The notes beneath the pieces were generated by a model. The model was given only the letters and a program-made list of their open reading frames with translations, searched no databases and had not been told where the DNA came from. From the NCBI RefSeq assembly GCF_005116735.1, contig NZ_SWDB01000020.1, forward strand, positions 1 to 55,569: a stretch of DNA of 55,569 bases. Reading direction: 5' to 3'. The position numbers and the translations under genes were made by a program. This stretch comes from Thalassotalea mangrovi. GTDB lineage: Bacteria; Pseudomonadota; Gammaproteobacteria; Enterobacterales; Alteromonadaceae. This document shows positions 53,154 through 55,569 of the stretch, piece by piece (within the stretch, counting starts at the first letter, position 1; the number at the start of each line of letters is the position of its first letter).

Positions 53154-54130
53154 TGGGCAAGGTTGTACGCGAAGAACTTATTCGTCGTCTGGCCGACGGC
53201 AATTTTGTATCTGGCCAGGTACTGGCAGATGCTCTTGGCGTAAGCCGTACTGCTATCTCTAAACATATTCAGACCCTTACTGAGATGGGACTGGATATTT
53301 TTAAAGTGCATGGCAAGGGTTATCGTTTAGCCAGCCCTATTAACTTATTACAGGCCCCACAAATTCAACACTACCTCAAATCGTTGGGTAGCAATAACCT
53401 GGTTGAAGTCCATACCATTATCGACTCAACCAATTCTTACTTGATGCGCCGTTTACCTAATCAAGTAATAAATGGACAGGCCTGTGTCGCCGAATACCAG
53501 TCCGCGGGTCGTGGCCGTCGCGGTAAAAACTGGGTTTCGCCATTCGCATCCCATTTGTATTTGTCTATGTACTATTCGCTGGAACAGGGCGTGGCGGCAG
53601 CGATGGGATTATCGGTAGTCATTGGCCTGGCGGTAGCTGATGTATTGGAAAAGCATTACCGTGTATCAGCGCAGTTAAAATGGCCTAATGATATCTATAT
53701 CAACGGTCAGAAAATCGCTGGAATCCTGGTGGAGCTGGAAGGACAGCCGACAGAAGCCGGACACAGTGTGATAGGCCTTGGCCTTAATATTCAAATGCCG
53801 CAAGCCCTGGCAACCAGCATAGATCAGCCCTGGACGGATTTGGCACAACATGTCAGTACCCCTATTGATCGTAATTTGCTCGTCGCGCAGTTAATCACAC
53901 AATTTAACCGTCGCCTTGCACAGCATCAACAATTTGGTTTAAACCCAATGCTAAGCGACTGGCTGCGACGGGATGTTTTCCTGAATCAGGCGGTAGAAAT
54001 AATCAGTGGCAGCCAGACAAATAGGGGAATTTGCCGGGGTATCAATGCCAGCGGCGCGCTTTTGCTGGAAGTGGACGGTAAAGTGAAACCCATATATGGC
54101 GGGGAAGTCAGTTTAAGGAGACAAAATTGA
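53153..54130 (+). CDS. birA: Biotin-protein ligase / biotin operon repressor
   Basis: 325 residues. N-terminal winged helix (VLADALGVSRTAISKHIQTL) for biotin-operon control, central ligase with GRGRRGKNWVSPF (biotinyl-AMP loop) and KWPNDIYINGQKIAGILVE, and an SH3-like C-domain. Attaches biotin to acetyl-CoA carboxylase carrier protein. Overlaps murB by 1 bp and coaX by 4 bp. Confidence 0.96.
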   Translation: MGKVVREELIRRLADGNFVSGQVLADALGVSRTAISKHIQTLTEMGLDIFKVHGKGYRLASPINLLQAPQIQHYLKSLGSNNLVEVHTIIDSTNSYLMRRLPNQVINGQACVAEYQSAGRGRRGKNWVSPFASHLYLSMYYSLEQGVAAAMGLSVVIGLAVADVLEKHYRVSAQLKWPNDIYINGQKIAGILVELEGQPTEAGHSVIGLGLNIQMPQALATSIDQPWTDLAQHVSTPIDRNLLVAQLITQFNRRLAQHQQFGLNPMLSDWLRRDVFLNQAVEIISGSQTNRGICRGINASGALLLEVDGKVKPIYGGEVSLRRQN

Positions 54131-54861
54131 TCATTCTGGTTGATGTTGGCAATTCTCGAATCAAGCTTTGTGAATTGAATAACGAAGATATAAATGCCCC
54201 CTTCAATAGCACCACAGCTGACGCGGATGCGGCTCTAAGGATTATTTCGGTTAGCAAGCCATCGCAGGTTTTAGTGTCTGCGGTATCTGATGAACAATTT
54301 TGCGAGCGACTGCAACAACTTTGTAAGTCTGAGCAAATAATCTTTCGTCGCCTGGGCACAGCATCATGTAATACTAATATTCAGATCGGTTATCAACGAC
54401 CCGAACAGCTCGGTGTCGATCGCTGGATGGCTGTTATTGGTGCCCAGGAATTATTCCCAAATAAAAATCTATTGGTGGTAGATGCAGGTACAGCGACCAC
54501 TTTTGATTTGCTTAGTGCGGACAATCGCCACCTTGGCGGCTGGATCACGCCGGGCATCAATATGATGATATCAGCGCTGTACCGCAATACTACACAGGTT
54601 CGTGGCGCGATAACAACGCCAGATAGCCTGAGTTTTGCTGATAACACCAGTGATAACGTCAATCATGGTTGCTGGTCGATGACGGTTGGCGCAATCCAGT
54701 TTGCTAAGATCCAGGCTCAACAGCTTGGTGTTGCGGTTGACCTGATTGTTTTGACCGGGGGCAATGGCGAAGCCTTGCTGCCGCATATCACCTCAGATGC
54801 GTATTATGAAGAGAAGTTGATTTTTATAGGCATGGCGAAATGTATCGACCTAAACCGCTAA
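54127..54861 (+). CDS. coaX: Type III pantothenate kinase
   Basis: First step of CoA synthesis: pantothenate to 4'-phosphopantothenate. 244 residues, ASKHA fold: LVDVGNSRIKL (phosphate 1), GVDRWMA, VVDAGTATTFDLL (phosphate 2) and GGWITPG. The start is TTG with GGAG upstream, overlapping the birA stop. E. coli has the unrelated type I enzyme CoaA at this same position after birA. Confidence 0.96.
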   Translation: MIILVDVGNSRIKLCELNNEDINAPFNSTTADADAALRIISVSKPSQVLVSAVSDEQFCERLQQLCKSEQIIFRRLGTASCNTNIQIGYQRPEQLGVDRWMAVIGAQELFPNKNLLVVDAGTATTFDLLSADNRHLGGWITPGINMMISALYRNTTQVRGAITTPDSLSFADNTSDNVNHGCWSMTVGAIQFAKIQAQQLGVAVDLIVLTGGNGEALLPHITSDAYYEEKLIFIGMAKCIDLNR

Positions 54862-54982
54862 CAAGTGCTCAAAAATCAAACCATAAATTTATGTGTTTCA
54901 GTGCTGGTTAAAGTTTTTATTACATATGCGAGTAAAATTTCAGCAAACGATCAAAAACCCTCAATTTTTTTTGTTTTAGCTA

Positions 54983-55011
54983 TTGCATGGCGGAAAACAT
55001 TGCTCTAGAAT
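54983..55011 (+). promoter_or_regulatory. Sigma-70 promoter for the tRNA-tuf operon
   Basis: TTGCAT (54983-54988), 17 bp, TAGAAT (55006-55011), followed by a GC-rich discriminator (TCGCTCC) typical of stable-RNA promoters under stringent control. Confidence 0.65.
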
Positions 55012-55030
55012 TCGCTCCACTTAATGCAGT

Positions 55031-55106
<76 letters not shown>

Positions 55107-55120
55107 TTAATACAAAATTT

Positions 55121-55205
55121 GGAGGGGTTCCCGAGTGGCCAAAGGGATCAGACTGTAAATCTGACGGCTCTGCCTTCGGTGGTTCGAATCCACCTCCCTC
55201 CACCA
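55121..55205 (+). tRNA. tRNA-Tyr (anticodon GTA)
   Basis: 85 nt with CCA, class II with a long variable arm (CGGCTCTGCCTTCGG region). Acceptor GGAGGGG/CCCTCC and anticodon loop CTGTAAA. Confidence 0.97.
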
Positions 55206-55236
55206 TTTTTTGTCGCAAAGATAGCTTGATAGATAT

Positions 55237-55311
55237 GCGGGTGTCGTATACTGGCTATTACCCCAGCCTTCCAAGCTGGAGAAGCGGGTTCGATTCCCGC
55301 CACCCGCTCCA
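55237..55311 (+). tRNA. tRNA-Gly (anticodon TCC)
   Basis: 75 nt including the CCA end. Acceptor GCGGGTG/CACCCGC, anticodon stem CCAGC/GCTGG with loop CTTCCAA. Confidence 0.95.
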
Positions 55312-55321
55312 TTTTAGGAGT

Positions 55322-55397
55322 GCTGATATAGCTCAGTTGGTAGAGCGCACCCTTGGTAAGGGTGAGGTCGGCAGTTCGAATCTGCCTATTAGCACCA
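55322..55397 (+). tRNA. tRNA-Thr (anticodon GGT)
   Basis: 76 nt with CCA. Anticodon stem CACCC/GGGTG with loop TTGGTAA; T-arm GGCAGTTCGAATCTGCC. Last tRNA before tuf. Confidence 0.96.
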
Positions 55398-55492
55398 CTC
55401 CTTCTCTATTCTGAGGAGGTTCTTAAGAAAACCATCTATCATTTATCTTTACCGTAAAAAATTAGAAATTTGTACTTTAAAGGTAATTGAAG

Positions 55493-55569
55493 ATGGCTAA
55501 AGCAAAATTTGAACGTTCCAAACCGCACGTTAACGTAGGTACAATCGGCCACGTTGACCACGGTAAGAC
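55493..55569 (+). CDS. tuf: Elongation factor Tu (5' end, cut by window)
   Basis: The first 25 codons, MAKAKFERSKPHVNVGTIGH and the start of the P-loop (VDHGK), are those of EF-Tu, the GTPase that brings aminoacyl-tRNA to the ribosome. Position after the four tRNAs corresponds to E. coli tufB. The gene runs off the right edge. Confidence 0.97.
   Translation, partial: MAKAKFERSKPHVNVGTIGHVDHGK

Overview
The window reads as chromosomal DNA of a Gram-negative gammaproteobacterium, most likely a marine member of the Alteromonadales. Reasons: many gene products are close in length and motif to Escherichia coli proteins, several E. coli gene neighbourhoods are kept (waaA/coaD/mutM-rpmGB-radC-coaBC-slmA; yheU-yheT/yheS-yheV-slyX-fkpA; rsd/hemE; murB-birA-pantothenate kinase-tRNA Thr-Tyr-Gly-Thr-tuf), and lipopolysaccharide genes (waaA, kdkA, a GT9 glycosyltransferase), an outer-membrane barrel and periplasmic proteins are present. 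The species assignment is inference; no search was run.

Layout. 0-7.7 kb: yjaG-like gene, then leftward ubiC-glpG-glpE, tdh-kbl (threonine to glycine) and frmA-fghA (glutathione-dependent formaldehyde detoxification). 7.9-22.7 kb: waaA and coaD, adjacent in E. coli, are here separated by about 13 kb of accessory genes. These include a leftward set of ten closely spaced genes: thermostable-hemolysin family protein, ANL acyl ligase, haem-oxygenase-like di-iron protein, SDR, TPR protein, OmpR-type response regulator, histidine kinase, periplasmic cupredoxin, FTR1-like permease lacking its REGLE glutamates, and an outer-membrane protein. A divergent LTA-synthase-type sulfatase-fold enzyme, a GT9 transferase, kdkA and a TetR regulator follow. 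22.7-31.7 kb: a second insert between coaD and mutM with a nine-gene Mrp-type cation/proton antiporter operon (three NuoL/M/N-like subunits and an MbhD-MbhE-MrpB fusion) and a tandem-domain universal stress protein. 31.8-38.9 kb: mutM, rpmG, rpmB, radC, coaBC, slmA, pepD and an orphan PP-loop ATPase. 39.2-50.4 kb: yrfG, nudE-cysQ, yceI-like, yheT-yheU, phnA, yghU, yheS, yheV, slyX, fkpA, rsd, S1/P1 nuclease. 50.5-55.6 kb: a candidate small RNA, hemE, murB-birA-coaX, four tRNA genes and the start of tuf.

The most interesting region is 9.2-19.5 kb. The divergent promoter region between the hemolysin-family operon and the LTA-synthase-type gene carries two PmrA/QseB-type direct-repeat boxes (half-sites on an 11-bp period). 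Each lies exactly 10 bp from a -10-like hexamer of the gene it faces, and a response regulator of that class is encoded in the same gene train. I read this as a self-contained regulon coupling a putative fatty-acyl-derived small-molecule pathway (ligase, GNAT-like protein, di-iron oxidase, reductase), metal handling (cupredoxin and degenerate FTR1) and envelope modification. Function is inference.

The intergenic DNA is also unusual. Three copies of a MITE-like element have the 16-bp inverted terminus ATACCAATCACATTAA. 7-bp-period repeat arrays begin at or just after gene stop codons at five places. A modular element made of a conserved GTGCTMGGAG linker alternating with unrelated hairpins lies after yheS and, inverted, after yjaG.
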